Position numbers and translations under genes: made by a program | The notes under the pieces: generated by a model | What the model was told of the DNA's origin: nothing | The model's input: only the letters and a program-made list of their open reading frames with translations | Database searches by the model: none | In this document: positions 26,502-36,388 of the stretch, piece after piece | How positions within the stretch are numbered: the stretch's first letter is position 1 | Layout: each line of letters starts with the position of its first letter | Assembly: GCF_014647375.1 (NCBI RefSeq) | Contig: NZ_BMPB01000015.1 | Coordinates: forward strand, 163,245-227,244 | Length of the DNA: 64,000 nucleotides | Reading direction: 5' to 3' | From: Parabacteroides faecis | Lineage (GTDB): Bacteria > Bacteroidota > Bacteroidia > Bacteroidales > Tannerellaceae

Positions 26502-26552
26502 AAACCCTCCCGGCTGAAATCATCTTTCACGTCCGGAAGGGTTTCTTATTTT
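26502..26552. terminator. Bidirectional terminator between esterase and ferritin
   Basis: AAACCCTCCCGG (26502-26513) pairs with CCGGAAGGGTTT (26533-26544) with one mismatch; T-rich tract follows on the plus strand and A-rich tract precedes. Confidence 0.8.
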
Positions 26553-26632
26553 TCCCGAATGCAGCTTAATGGCAGAAAAGCCGCATCCGGTCATTCAATG
26601 TAAAAGTCTGTTGTAAGTAATAGGACATTCTT

Positions 26633-27115
26633 TTATCTTTTGGCGAGATGGTGGTCCATGATGGCCACATGATGTTCGCCGTATAATTTCAGTTTTTCGA
26701 CAATATTCTTGGCAGTCGCTTCTTCTTCCACCTGTTCGCGGACGAATCCCCAAAGGAAATCCTGCGTAGCCTTGTCGTTTTCGGCATGGGCGATGTCGAC
26801 CAATTTGTCGATCAGTTCCGACACATGCACTTCATGCTGGTAGACATGCTCGAACACCTCCAGCGGCGTACCGAAAGCCGTCGGCACCACATTGATCTGC
26901 TCCAACTTCACCTGTCCGCCACGCTGAACGGAATAGTCGATCATTTTATATGCATGTTCCAGTTCTTCCTGCGATTGCTTCTTCATCCAGTGCGCACAGC
27001 CGTCGAGGCCGATCTGTGTAAAGTGGATATACATTGATAAATAGAGATTGGAAGACCACATCTCTGCCAATATCTGCTCGTTGAGAGCATCGGATAATTT
27101 TCTACTTAGTGTCAT
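26633..27115 (-). CDS. ftnA: Ferritin
   Basis: A 160-aa non-heme ferritin that oxidises and stores iron in a 24-mer shell. Ferroxidase-site residues are visible: Glu near 17 (LAEMWSSNLYLSMY), ExxH in QSQEELEHAYK (near 50), Glu in HVYQHEVHVSEL and WGFVREQVEEE. The length is typical, matching the FtnA of Bacteroides and Porphyromonas. It is single, divergent to the DUF4153 gene. A CAAAAATA at 27170-27177 (minus TATTTTTG) may be its -7 box. Confidence 0.93.
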   Translation of the reverse strand: MTLSRKLSDALNEQILAEMWSSNLYLSMYIHFTQIGLDGCAHWMKKQSQEELEHAYKMIDYSVQRGGQVKLEQINVVPTAFGTPLEVFEHVYQHEVHVSELIDKLVDIAHAENDKATQDFLWGFVREQVEEEATAKNIVEKLKLYGEHHVAIMDHHLAKR

Positions 27116-27220
27116 AGCTGTATTTTATGTTATGTTTATTAATAAAACAAACAGCTATCTGATTTGTTCCAAAAATAAGAAGTTCTTATCTTCGTTTCAC
27201 GCGAATAAATAGAAGCTCAT

Positions 27221-28726
27221 ATGAAAAAGAAAATAAAAGCCCTCGTGAACCGCCTGCTTTCGGCAGTCAGGCAACATCCGGTAGAGGTCGTGATGTCCGT
27301 CGTTTTCAGTCTGGTAGGATGCATCCACTACGAGAGCGGGTATGAATATAGTTTCCTTGTTGGCCCGCTGGTCTATTTTCCGGTGCTGTTCCTGGTGACC
27401 TATACGCTGAACGGGTTGATGCGGCAGAAGGGTACGAAGGGAGCCGTCGGGTTACGGGTACTGTATTATCTTTCCGCATTCTTCTTCATACCGTTCCTCT
27501 GGATGGACGACAAAGCTATCTGGACACCTACCTATCTCGTTTCGCTGGTCGTGGTGCAGCTCGTCTACCTGATAAGCGGATGGAAACGCGACAATGACGA
27601 TTTTGTCCGTGTTGCCCTGCGCTATCTCAAAGCAGTGTTGTCGGCGGGGCTGCTTGCCGGGATCGCCTATCTGCTGGCGATATCCGTCAACGCATCCGTA
27701 CGGTATATCTTTGAGATATGGGAAGACAGCTACAGATGGTTCTACACAGAGGCTGCCTATCTGATATTTATATGCGGGATGTCTTTGCTGTTCCTAATGT
27801 TCAACCAGGAGAAAGAGGAGGGGGACGAAGGAAGCAACCGGCTGTTTGAGGTCTTACTGAACTACGTGCTTTCGCCGGTGCTGCTGATCTATGCGGTGAT
27901 ATTGTACCTTTATTTTATAAAAGTAGCCGTACTATGGTCGCTGCCGAAAGGGGCGGTGGCTTATATCGTGGTCAGCTTTATATCCGCCACGTTCGTGTTG
28001 AAAGGGTGCCAGGTGTTCCTTTCCAAAAGGTATTACGACTGGTTTTATAAACAGGCGAGCTGGGTAGTATTGCCTGCGCTGGCGATGTATTGGATCGGGA
28101 CTTATTACCGCATCAACCAGTACGGGTTCACGGAACCGCGTGTTTATCTGGTAGCCGTGGGAGGAATATTGACGGGACTGGTCGTGCTGTTTCTGACGAA
28201 GCGGTGGGGAAGGTATTTGTATGCGGCTTGCCTGGCGGTCGTCCTGCTGTCGGCGGTTACTTATATTCCGGGTATCACTGCGAAAGATATCGAAAGGATC
28301 TCTCAGGAAGGAAGGGAGAATGAGCCGGGGAACGCAAAAGGATACGACCGGAATTCGTATATGCAGATAGATAACAAATATCCGCTCGATCTGTCCGGCT
28401 ACCGGACGTTGCTACCTGTGACGGGATATAAGAATGACGATTGTATGTATGCGGTCAATAGCAATGACACGTTGCGGCTGTTCGGTAAAAACGACGAAGT
28501 TTTATATACCAAAGATATTCCATCCTTCTGGGAGGGGCAATTGAAGAATGCAGGAGTGAATCCGTCGGATACGATCCCCGAATCCGCCTATCCCGACCTG
28601 CTCGTGCTGGATATGGATTCGGCAAAGCTGGTCTTCCAGAGTATCCATCTGTATCGCCCTTCTGCCGATTCGGCCTATACCGTTTCTTATATGATACCGT
28701 CGTTCTATCTGGAGAAGAAGAAATAA
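27221..28726 (+). CDS. DUF4153-type polytopic membrane protein
   Basis: A 501-aa protein with about ten hydrophobic helices in the first 360 residues and a soluble C-terminal part (about 370-501). The overall look and length fit the DUF4153 membrane proteins common in Bacteroidales. I know of no function for the family. It is single, divergent from ferritin, and followed by a repeat element, not an operon partner. TATCTTCG (27187-27194) is a near-match to a -7 box. Confidence 0.7.
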   Translation: MKKKIKALVNRLLSAVRQHPVEVVMSVVFSLVGCIHYESGYEYSFLVGPLVYFPVLFLVTYTLNGLMRQKGTKGAVGLRVLYYLSAFFFIPFLWMDDKAIWTPTYLVSLVVVQLVYLISGWKRDNDDFVRVALRYLKAVLSAGLLAGIAYLLAISVNASVRYIFEIWEDSYRWFYTEAAYLIFICGMSLLFLMFNQEKEEGDEGSNRLFEVLLNYVLSPVLLIYAVILYLYFIKVAVLWSLPKGAVAYIVVSFISATFVLKGCQVFLSKRYYDWFYKQASWVVLPALAMYWIGTYYRINQYGFTEPRVYLVAVGGILTGLVVLFLTKRWGRYLYAACLAVVLLSAVTYIPGITAKDIERISQEGRENEPGNAKGYDRNSYMQIDNKYPLDLSGYRTLLPVTGYKNDDCMYAVNSNDTLRLFGKNDEVLYTKDIPSFWEGQLKNAGVNPSDTIPESAYPDLLVLDMDSAKLVFQSIHLYRPSADSAYTVSYMIPSFYLEKKK

Positions 28727-28834
28727 ATATAATTCGTGCAAATATATGTGGCAAATGTTTGATAATAATAAGAATGAGTCTGTAAGGCGATCTGCCAATG
28801 CATCAATTTAAAAAGATTTAAGCCTATTCGAACA

Positions 28835-29075
28835 TAGGCCATCAGTCATAAATAAGACATGCTTAGTTGCAGGTTTATTTGCCGTCTGCTTCAGCTGACG
28901 GATTACAAGTTGTTTCTCTTTTTGGCTTTAGCCACATTTCTCTTAGCATAGAGAGTGCGTTTAAAATGGGACTAAAGTTCAAAGAAGTAGATCATTTACC
29001 AAACCGTCAGCTGAAGCAGACGGCAAATGAACCTGTAATGGCGAAGTCTCTTTGATAAGGGAATAGCTCAAACTG
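28835..29075. repeat. Palindromic repeat element, copy 1 (core orientation A)
   Basis: A non-coding element of about 230 bp. Long inverted arms, CAGGTTTATTTGCCGT... and ...ACGGCAAATGAACCTG, each contain a palindrome (CCGTCTGCTTCAGCTGACGG on the left, CCGTCAGCTGAAGCAGACGG on the right). They enclose a core with GGCTTTAGCC and GGGACTAAAG hairpins. Copy 2 is at 31720-31950. The outer flanks match in the same orientation, but the core is reversed. It looks like a MITE or REP-type element; it has no ORF. Confidence 0.75.
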
Positions 29076-29197
29076 ACAATCTTTGAAACATTCAAATCTG
29101 ATAATTTCCGCACCTGTTAATTTTAATTCGATAGCACTGCAACCGGATATTACAATCATCCTTCTTCCCAATCCCTTCATTTGTTAAATGAAAAACT

Positions 29198-29205
29198 TAC
29201 CTTTG
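29198..29205 (+). promoter_or_regulatory. -7 box of the fucP-like gene
   Basis: TACCTTTG fits TAnnTTTG and lies 47 bp before the start. No properly spaced -33 box. Confidence 0.5.
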
Positions 29206-29252
29206 CAACCATTAAAATAAAAAGGTGAAAAAAACAATATCAAAATAATCCA

Positions 29253-30473
29253 ATGGAAAAGAAAACTAAACAAAGCCTGTTCGCCGCTCCGAACGGCAAG
29301 TCGTATCTTGTCCCCTTCATCCTTATTACGAGCCTCTTCCTTTTATGGGGATTCGCTCACGGACTGCTGGACGTCCTCAACAAACATTTCCAGGGTGCTT
29401 TCACCATGACGAAAGCCGAGAGCGGCCTGGTGCAATTCTCCACCTATATCGCCTATTTCCTCATGGCACTGCCTGCAGGCATGTTCATGAAGCGCTACGG
29501 CTACAAAAAAGGAATCATCCTCGGCCTGCTACTTTTTGCAGCGGGCGCATTTGCTTTTATACCTGCCGCTTTCCTGCATTCGGCAACCCCTTTTCTGGTG
29601 GCATTGTTTGTCATCGCCTGCGGGTTATGCATTCTCGAGACGGCGGCAAATCCTTATTCGACTATCCTCGGCCCTGCGGAGTCGGGTGCACAGCGGTTGA
29701 ACCTCTCGCAGTCGTTCAACGGGTTGGGATGGATATTAGGCCCGCTGGTAGGTGGCGCCCTGATATTCGGTGCTGCACAGGATGACCCGTTCACGTTGAC
29801 CAAGCCTTATATCCTGGTTGGCGGAGTCGTGTTGCTGGTGGCTGTCCTGTTCTTTTTCACCCGTCTGCCGGAGGTAAGGGTAGAGGATCAGGAAGAAACA
29901 ACCGCGTCTGCTGCCCTTCCTGCCACTTCCATGTGGCGGCACGGTCAGTTTGTGCGGGCAGTGCTGGCGCAGTTCTGTTATTGCGCGGCGCAGACGGGAA
30001 TTTTCAGCTTCTTCATAAATTACGTGACCGAGGCTGATCCGCAAATGACAAACATCGAGGCTTCGCGGATACTGGCGTTCGGTGGGATGGCCTTGTTTAT
30101 GATCGGCCGTCTTTCCGGCAGTTTCACAATGAAATGGATGTCACCCGGCAAGCTGTTGACATGGTTTGCACTGGCGGATGCGGTTTGTATGGCGTTAGTG
30201 ATCGTTTCGGCCGGAGCGGTATCGTTGTATGCGTTGTATATTTCTTTCTTCTTCATGTCGATCATGTTCCCGACAATCTTTGCACTGGGACTGGAAGGGA
30301 TGGGAGGTTATACCAAAAAGGCCTCTTCCTATATTGTGATGGGTGTTGCCGGAGGTGCTTTCAGTCCGATGCTGATGGGATATATCGGCGAGAACAATAT
30401 GGCAATAGGGTTTGTCGTGCCGCTGGTAGCATTCCTATACATATTATATTTTGCGATTAAATGCAGGAAATAA
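29253..30473 (+). CDS. fucP: FucP-family sugar/H+ symporter (MFS)
   Basis: A 406-aa, 12-helix transporter. The N-terminal part (FLLWGFAHGLLDVLNKHFQ, with ITKAESGLVQFS-like loop) and the segment CILETAANPY match the FucP/GluP branch of the MFS, which takes up L-fucose, glucose or galactose with H+. FucP is the best fit, but the sugar is an inference. It stands alone between two copies of a palindromic repeat. A fucO-like gene is also in this window (61595-62755) but 31 kb away. Confidence 0.82.
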   Translation: MEKKTKQSLFAAPNGKSYLVPFILITSLFLLWGFAHGLLDVLNKHFQGAFTMTKAESGLVQFSTYIAYFLMALPAGMFMKRYGYKKGIILGLLLFAAGAFAFIPAAFLHSATPFLVALFVIACGLCILETAANPYSTILGPAESGAQRLNLSQSFNGLGWILGPLVGGALIFGAAQDDPFTLTKPYILVGGVVLLVAVLFFFTRLPEVRVEDQEETTASAALPATSMWRHGQFVRAVLAQFCYCAAQTGIFSFFINYVTEADPQMTNIEASRILAFGGMALFMIGRLSGSFTMKWMSPGKLLTWFALADAVCMALVIVSAGAVSLYALYISFFFMSIMFPTIFALGLEGMGGYTKKASSYIVMGVAGGAFSPMLMGYIGENNMAIGFVVPLVAFLYILYFAIKCRK

Positions 30474-30483
30474 AAATAAACAG

Positions 30484-30530
30484 ACGGTTTCGTCCGTAGG
30501 GGCAGGTTCTAAACCTGCCCTTTTTTGTTT
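30484..30530 (+). terminator. Terminator after fucP
   Basis: GGGCAGGTT (30500-30508), 3-nt loop, AACCTGCCC (30512-30520), followed by TTTTTTGTTTTAT. A small GACGG hairpin precedes it. Confidence 0.9.
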
Positions 30531-30691
30531 TATATATTGCTGCAAGGGTAGGGCTGAACCTGTTCCTACCGGTTGCAATGACTCAACTCCAGAGAGGATC
30601 TGCCAATTATAGAAGGAATATAAGACAAAATCAGCCAGGTTGTAAGAACATAACAACCTGGCTGATAAATTATTTATAGTCAATAGCGAAA

Positions 30692-31543
30692 CTACAATTC
30701 GTCAATCTCTTTTACCGACAAACCGGTACAGCGGGCAATCGTTTCGATATCTACTCCCTGTTTCTTAAAATTCGCAGCAATAAGACGCTGTTCTTCCGCT
30801 TTACCTTCCTTCACGCCTTTTTTCAACCCTTTCTCTTCAGCTTCTTCCACTGCATACTCCAACGTATTGCGCCAATCGCGATAAATTTTCAGGTTTTCAT
30901 CGTAGACGGCACGTTCGTGCGCTGTCATCGCTTCCAGGTTCGCCACATCGAGCAGGCGTTTGAAGGCATCGTTTTTCTCCTTGAACGGAGACATATCAAA
31001 TAAATTCATATTCTTCAATATATAAACCATATTCTCAAGAGGTGTCTTACATTCCTCTTCACTCAAATTGAACAGGTCGAACGACAGATAAATCTGCTTC
31101 AGTTTGACCTCGCCGAAAGTTTTTCCTGTTGCCTCGTTGGCCAATACCACGTCGGTGCGCCAGCTCTGAAACTCCGGCAAGCAGAAATTTAACAGATAGA
31201 TGCCATATACCGGAAGCAAGCTGTACTTCCAGTTATCGCCGGTTTCTCCCTGACGGGAAACCATCCTACAAATGTAATAAAATCCGCGGTTAAAGAAATA
31301 ACGTTGCGGGCAATTCTGCATTTCGAGGATAAATTTGCTTCCATCCACGTCTTCACACAGGAGATCGAAGATCACCGTTCGTTGTTCTATTACCTCAGGT
31401 TGGATTTCTTTATCGAGATAGATCAGATCCTTGACCCGGCGCTCGCCTTCGAGGGCGGCATTGATAAAGTCGATTGCTACTTGCTTTTCACCGAAAACGG
31501 TTTTAAAAGCCCGGTCTAACATAATGTTAACGTACTTTTCCAT
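30692..31543 (-). CDS. Rpn/PDDEXK_2-type recombination-promoting nuclease
   Basis: A 283-aa member of the PD-(D/E)XK nuclease family annotated as putative transposase or Rpn. The nuclease core is visible: Asp60 (VIFDLLCED) and, 14 residues on, Glu74-x-Gln76 (FILEMQ), a variant of the usual ExK. The C-terminal 60 residues are Glu/Lys-rich followed by a helix-turn-helix-like end (IARCTGLSVKEIDEL). Related Rpn proteins promote RecA-independent recombination. Homologues occur in many copies in gut Bacteroidales. It lies between two palindromic repeat copies, with its own promoter. Confidence 0.88.
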   Translation of the reverse strand: MEKYVNIMLDRAFKTVFGEKQVAIDFINAALEGERRVKDLIYLDKEIQPEVIEQRTVIFDLLCEDVDGSKFILEMQNCPQRYFFNRGFYYICRMVSRQGETGDNWKYSLLPVYGIYLLNFCLPEFQSWRTDVVLANEATGKTFGEVKLKQIYLSFDLFNLSEEECKTPLENMVYILKNMNLFDMSPFKEKNDAFKRLLDVANLEAMTAHERAVYDENLKIYRDWRNTLEYAVEEAEEKGLKKGVKEGKAEEQRLIAANFKKQGVDIETIARCTGLSVKEIDEL

Positions 31544-31589
31544 ATGTCAATGGTTTTAATGGTCTGCTGCCTACTAGCAGGCAACGAGA

Positions 31590-31618
31590 CAAAGATAGTT
31601 GTTTTTCATTTACTTCAA
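31590..31618 (-). promoter_or_regulatory. Promoter of the Rpn nuclease gene
   Basis: On the minus strand TTG (31616-31618), 18 bp, TATCTTTG (31590-31597). The -7 box is 47 bp before the start. Confidence 0.65.
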
Positions 31619-31719
31619 GGGTAGAAGACGTTTTTTTTCATAGCTTCTGTGAGAAAAAGAACTTCAAACATAAGCGTTACTAAACGGATATAGAAATAAT
31701 TGAACTATCCGAGTAAGCG

Positions 31720-31950
31720 ATCAGTCATACATAAAACATGCTTAGTTACAGGTTTATTTGCCGTTGGTTTTAACCAACGGATTAGTAAATTCTCTCTCTC
31801 TTTGGACTTTAGTCCCATTTAAGCAGTCTCTCTATTGAAGAGAAATGTGGCTGAAGCCAAAAAAGAGAGAAAACATGTAAACCGTCAGTTAAAACTGACG
31901 GCAAATAGACCTGTAATAGCTAAGTCACTTTGATAAGGGGAATAGCTCGA
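31720..31950. repeat. Palindromic repeat element, copy 2 (core orientation B)
   Basis: Same outer flanks as copy 1 (ATCAGTCATA, CATGCTTAGTT, and at the right CTTTGATAAGGGGAATAGCTC). The arms contain palindromes CCGTTGGTTTTAACCAACGG and CCGTCAGTTAAAACTGACGG. The core, with GGACTTTAGTCC first and GGCTGAAGCC second, is the reverse complement of copy 1's core. Confidence 0.75.
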
Positions 31951-32483
31951 AATTGATAATAATTGAAATAAATGAATTCTACCAATAGGTTAATACATTA
32001 TTATATCTTTTGCAGCTGATCTGCTCTATATCATTCAAAAGACTTTTTCTAATTACTCTTTTTGTACTTTTCTTGTTAACTTTATGTATCTGAATTGTTT
32101 ATGATGGGATTTTGATATTAACAATAGTCTGTATAGAGATAAAAAACTATTTCTACAAAGAAGGGGAAAGATATGTTAACAAAGGGTGTATTAATGGTAT
32201 CTTGAAGTATGAAAAACAAGAGAATGAAACGTTAATTCATATGACGAAAATAATCGGTCGTTTTTTCTAGTCACTACAAAGCTAGTCAATATCTTTAATA
32301 AACAAAGGCTTTTTTGAAAAAAATATCATTGAAATTCAGATTTTTACTTGTTGATTTTTCGTGTTAGTTAAAAAAATGGATTTGATGAAAACCATGACTA
32401 GAAAAAACGACCGTTTTAGCTAGTCATTCTTTTAACAGAATAATATTGATATATTAACAATCTGCTCTTTAGGAGTAACCTAC
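31951..32483. other. AT-rich intergenic region with paired 32-bp palindromes
   Basis: No convincing gene. It holds two 32-bp palindromic motifs (32242-32273 and 32395-32426, listed separately). The rest is AT-rich. Confidence 0.5.
32242..32426. repeat. Pair of 32-bp palindromes, locus A
   Basis: Two 32-bp motifs of the form TGACTAG-n18-CTAGTCA, with an inner AAACGnnCGTTTT. The first (32242-32273) has a diverged left half; the second (32395-32426) is perfect at the ends. Starts are 153 bp apart. The inner parts also form a 19-bp inverted repeat with each other. The same pair recurs at 46823-47016. Confidence 0.7.
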
Positions 32484-32872
32484 ATGGTCGATTTAAGAAA
32501 AACACAACAACCAATATTCCTTGCACTTGACGATTTAATCGCAATACAAAGAAACTTTCCGCCGCGGCACTACGACGAAAAACAATCGATTGGGGAAATT
32601 TCACCGACCAGATACGAAACGACAAAAACGAAAAGAAAACAATCTCCGACCGTGTACGGAGAAATAAAAATCACACTTTTATTCGTTCTTACGCACATTA
32701 ATACTATCGCTAAGAATGTATTGTACTTCAAATGGCATATGAAACATGTTGAGAAACACTTTTTGCTGTTCCGTACATGGTCGGTAGATGTTTTCCTATT
32801 GTTTTCGTCATTCTGTAGTACTACGGAAAAACAAAACGATCCATTTTTATTAAACTTAAAAAGAATACCATT

Positions 32873-33664
32873 ATGGCAAAGATTCAAACTTTCCCAAAAT
32901 CGCGGTTAAGAAACGGTGAATTATTAGATGCTACAAAAGCAATCATCCAAAAAATGAATAGTCTTGACGGTGTCATTACTCCTGTCAAGTCTTGTTACGA
33001 TGTTTTCTCAGATAACGTCGACAAATATGAATATAGTATTGTAAAACGTTCTAAAAACGAATTTGTCCTTGAGGTGAATCAGGTAAAAAATGAAAACCTT
33101 AATAACCGGAGTACGATTTTCAAAATTGTCGATGGATATAAAAAATCGCGGATCAAAGAAAAAAGATTGGCGGCGATTTCTTTGGTAGCCGCTATCAGCG
33201 GATTTAGGAAAGTCCGTAACCTGTCACTGGAAAACTTAATACAGGATACGGTCCAATTTATCAAATTGTTGGAATCCGATCTTTACAAAGACAAAATAAC
33301 AACTCTCGGACTCACCGAACAGGTAGCTTCCATTAAAACGATCAATAACGAATGTATAGAATTGATCAATAAAAAACTGTCTGTCTATGTCAGCCGTAAA
33401 CGCCCGGTGAATACAGAAAATGCACGTATATGGGTAAACAAGTCGTACGACGAACTGGTGGACGAACTGAACGCCTACACTCGCTACAACGGTAACGACA
33501 AGTACTTTGAATTATTCACCTGGTGGAACGCCATGATCGACGAATATCGCTCCAAGATTTCCGACCGTTATGGTAGCAAGGCTGGCGGTAAGTTGGATAA
33601 CGGTGTCAGCAACACGCCCTTCCCGGATAGTGGCAGCGGCGGCGACCGTCCTGAAATTGAATAA
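32873..33664 (+). CDS. DUF6261-like protein of unknown function
   Basis: A 263-aa soluble protein with no signal peptide or membrane helix. It is mostly charged and probably alpha-helical, ending in a low-complexity Gly/Ser/Asp tail (GGKLDNGVSNTPFPDSG). The length and the WWNAMIDEYR segment suit the DUF6261 family of Bacteroidales, as far as I recall it. I know no function. The 400 bp upstream are odd: a poor ORF (32484-32909) and paired palindromes. The hybrid kinase start is 45 bp downstream on the same strand, but no link is shown. Confidence 0.6.
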   Translation: MAKIQTFPKSRLRNGELLDATKAIIQKMNSLDGVITPVKSCYDVFSDNVDKYEYSIVKRSKNEFVLEVNQVKNENLNNRSTIFKIVDGYKKSRIKEKRLAAISLVAAISGFRKVRNLSLENLIQDTVQFIKLLESDLYKDKITTLGLTEQVASIKTINNECIELINKKLSVYVSRKRPVNTENARIWVNKSYDELVDELNAYTRYNGNDKYFELFTWWNAMIDEYRSKISDRYGSKAGGKLDNGVSNTPFPDSGSGGDRPEIE

Positions 33665-33709
33665 TAACCCGCAAAAACAGTGGGTATAATAACAAATAAC
33701 AACTACTCT

Positions 33710-36091
33710 ATGGATGACGAATTTTTACAACCCAGGATAGACCTTGAGTATAACATGCTTACAAAGCTTATGGGGGTCAGTATCAGCAAGCATTTGCTGG
33801 ACGAACATTTAACGCTTCTTTGGGCAAACGATGCTTATTATGAACTGATCGAATATGAAAAAGAAGAATACGAGGCTCTTTTTCATAATCGACCGGATTT
33901 ATATATGGCCTCCTGTCCTGAATCTGCACAAATAATAAATAATAAAATATATGAAGCTCTCGAAAATCAGCAGAACGGTTATGAGATTGTAGTCCAGATG
34001 CCTGTGAAAAGCGGTTTGAAATGGGTTAAGTTGGCGACTACATTTACCGACCAGCTGGTAGATGGGAGAAGTATCGCTTATACTGTTATGACCAATGTCG
34101 ATGAAAGCATGCAGGAACAACTCGTTAAAAAGATTACCTATAAGCATTTTCCCGGCTTTGTCACGAAACAAAAGATCTGCCGGGACGGAAATTTCATCCT
34201 GTTGGAAGCCAATAAGAAATTTATAGAATTTACAGGTATCGATGAGAAGTCGTTTGTCAGCGGCTTGCAGTTTTTTTATCTGGATGAGGAAAACGAGGTC
34301 TTGTTCGATAAATACCTTCCTGCCATGCAGAAAGGCGATCCGATCCATTTAACTTTCCACACGAACGACAAGGATGGTAACGATACCTATATGCAGTTGA
34401 ACGGTACGTGTATCAAATGGGAAAATGATGAACCGATCTATCTCTTTGTCTATATTGACATTACTGAACAATATGAATTACAGAAGCAACTGAAAAAGCA
34501 ATCTGTCGAATTGCAGAAGGCTTTGCAATTAGCTGAAAAGGCAAATAATGCGAAATCTGATTTTCTTGCCAGTATGAGCCACGATATCCGTACGCCTATG
34601 AATGCGATCATAGGTATGAGTTTTCTCGCCAAAGCGAATATAGGTAATGACGAGAAGGTGCTTGATTGCATAAATAAAATCGAAAGCTCGTCAAATATGC
34701 TTCTGGGGTTGATCAACGAAGTTCTGGACATGTCGAAGATCGAAAGCGGCAAGCTGCTTTTATCAAAAGACGAGATCAACATAGGTGTCTTGCTGGAAGA
34801 ACTGGTCTTGATGATGCAACCCGAAATAAAAAAGAAAAAGCATACTTTACATATTCATATCACGAAAATGCAACATGAGAATGTTGTAGGAGACGCACAA
34901 CGTATCAAACAGGTTTTTATGAATCTGTTGTCCAATGCTATTAAATATACACCCGAAAAGGGTCAGATCAATGTCACGATAGAAGAAAAAGACATTCAGA
35001 ACAATACAGGGATGTACAAGTTTGTATTTGAAGATAACGGACGGGGTATGAAACCTGAATTTCTTGAAAAAATATTTCTCCCTTTTGAACGTGCCAAAGA
35101 TACAGCAGTTTCAACGATTCAGGGAACCGGACTCGGCATGTCGATCAGTTATAAAATAATCGAAATGATGGGCGGTACGATCCGTGTGGAAAGCGAATAC
35201 GGCAAGGGGTCGTGCTTCACGGTCATACTCCCGATGATATACAGGGAACAGGCTCCCGTTGAAGATATAGACACCAATGAACGTCCGATCCTGGTGGTAG
35301 ATAACGATGAGCTTTCCTGCCTGAGCGTCTGCCATCATCTAACGGAACTAGGTATCGCCAATAAACATGTCCCTTCGGGGTATGAAGCCTTGAGGGAGGT
35401 ACAAAAATACAAGAAGGAAGATAAATATTATTTTGCCATCATACTTGATTTGAAAATGCCGGGTATAGATGGATTAAGAACTGCCGACGGAATAAGGATG
35501 ATCGTGGGTGAGGATATACCGATCATTATCTTATCGGCTTACGACATCGAAGAATATGAGGAAGAAGCCCGAAAAGCGAAAGTCGATGCTTGCATGACCA
35601 AGCCGGTGTACCGATCGAAACTGGTCAATACCCTGAAATCTTTTGTGAAAACGGAAGAAAAAGAGGTGAAGAAAGAGGTTCGGCCTAGTTTTTTTAACAA
35701 CGATTATTCCGGCAAGCGCATCCTGGTGGTCGAAGACAACGAACTGAACCGTGAGATAGCCATCAGTATCCTAAGCATGAGCGGAGTTAGCGTAGAGGCT
35801 GCCGTTGATGGGCAGGACGCAATAAATATTGTGTCATGTTCGGAGGAAGGCTATTATGATTTGATCCTGATGGATGTTCAGATGCCTGTGTTGAACGGGT
35901 ATGATGCGACGCGAAGGATCAGGTTGCTCCCGCGTTTGGATGTGTTGCGAATGCCGATTATTGCGATGACGGCAAATGCTTTTACAGAAGATATAAAGCT
36001 TGCGCTTCAGTCGGGGATGAACGCGCATCTGGCTAAACCGATCGATATTAAGGCATTGTCCGGTGTTTTAAATAAATATTTACGTCAATAG
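33710..36091 (+). CDS. Hybrid sensor histidine kinase with two receiver domains
   Basis: A 793-aa cytoplasmic hybrid kinase (ATG 33710 preferred to the GTG at 33680). Order: two PAS-like domains (about 20-125 and 140-255), a coiled-coil linker, HisKA with the phosphorylated His in MSHDIRTP (near 291), HATPase with N box [17 protein letters not shown] and GTGLGMS, then two receivers with Asp in LDLKMPG (near 580) and MDVQMPV (near 722). No membrane helix, so it senses an internal signal through its PAS domains. No DNA-binding output is fused, and no response regulator is adjacent, so its target is elsewhere. Confidence 0.9.
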   Translation: MDDEFLQPRIDLEYNMLTKLMGVSISKHLLDEHLTLLWANDAYYELIEYEKEEYEALFHNRPDLYMASCPESAQIINNKIYEALENQQNGYEIVVQMPVKSGLKWVKLATTFTDQLVDGRSIAYTVMTNVDESMQEQLVKKITYKHFPGFVTKQKICRDGNFILLEANKKFIEFTGIDEKSFVSGLQFFYLDEENEVLFDKYLPAMQKGDPIHLTFHTNDKDGNDTYMQLNGTCIKWENDEPIYLFVYIDITEQYELQKQLKKQSVELQKALQLAEKANNAKSDFLASMSHDIRTPMNAIIGMSFLAKANIGNDEKVLDCINKIESSSNMLLGLINEVLDMSKIESGKLLLSKDEINIGVLLEELVLMMQPEIKKKKHTLHIHITKMQHENVVGDAQRIKQVFMNLLSNAIKYTPEKGQINVTIEEKDIQNNTGMYKFVFEDNGRGMKPEFLEKIFLPFERAKDTAVSTIQGTGLGMSISYKIIEMMGGTIRVESEYGKGSCFTVILPMIYREQAPVEDIDTNERPILVVDNDELSCLSVCHHLTELGIANKHVPSGYEALREVQKYKKEDKYYFAIILDLKMPGIDGLRTADGIRMIVGEDIPIIILSAYDIEEYEEEARKAKVDACMTKPVYRSKLVNTLKSFVKTEEKEVKKEVRPSFFNNDYSGKRILVVEDNELNREIAISILSMSGVSVEAAVDGQDAINIVSCSEEGYYDLILMDVQMPVLNGYDATRRIRLLPRLDVLRMPIIAMTANAFTEDIKLALQSGMNAHLAKPIDIKALSGVLNKYLRQ

Positions 36092-36102
36092 ATCGGTATC
36101 GG

Positions 36103-36151
36103 GGGTGTACCGTCAGTCCGTTTTGTCATGTCGGACGCGGTGCACCCTTTT
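36103..36151 (+). terminator. Hairpin after the hybrid kinase gene
   Basis: GGGTGTACCG (36103-36112) pairs with CGGTGCACCC (36138-36147), with TCCG/CGGA inside and TTTTGCGTTTT after. The remaining 36152-36388 is AT-rich; TATATTTG at 36320-36327 is a candidate -7 box for the sigma gene. Confidence 0.75.
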
Positions 36152-36388
36152 GCGTTTTCTGCAAGCCTTGTTCCGTGGTGGGTTGGGGCGTTATTGAAGA
36201 AACTGATCCGTTAGTTGTAAATATTGCTCATTATCAGCACTTTTAAGTATAAATATATTAAGATGGCGCCTTATTTATTAATGTATGCCAACGAATGAAA
36301 ATCGTATTGTTAAGTTTCTTATATTTGTATCATATTTAACGCTGATTAATAGCGGATAATCGTTTTAATTACACAAAAAAATAATGAT

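Noticed and set aside
32484-32909. 141-aa ORF before the DUF6261-like gene
   Set aside because: Composition is not protein-like, it matches no family I know, and it overlaps the better gene by 37 bp.
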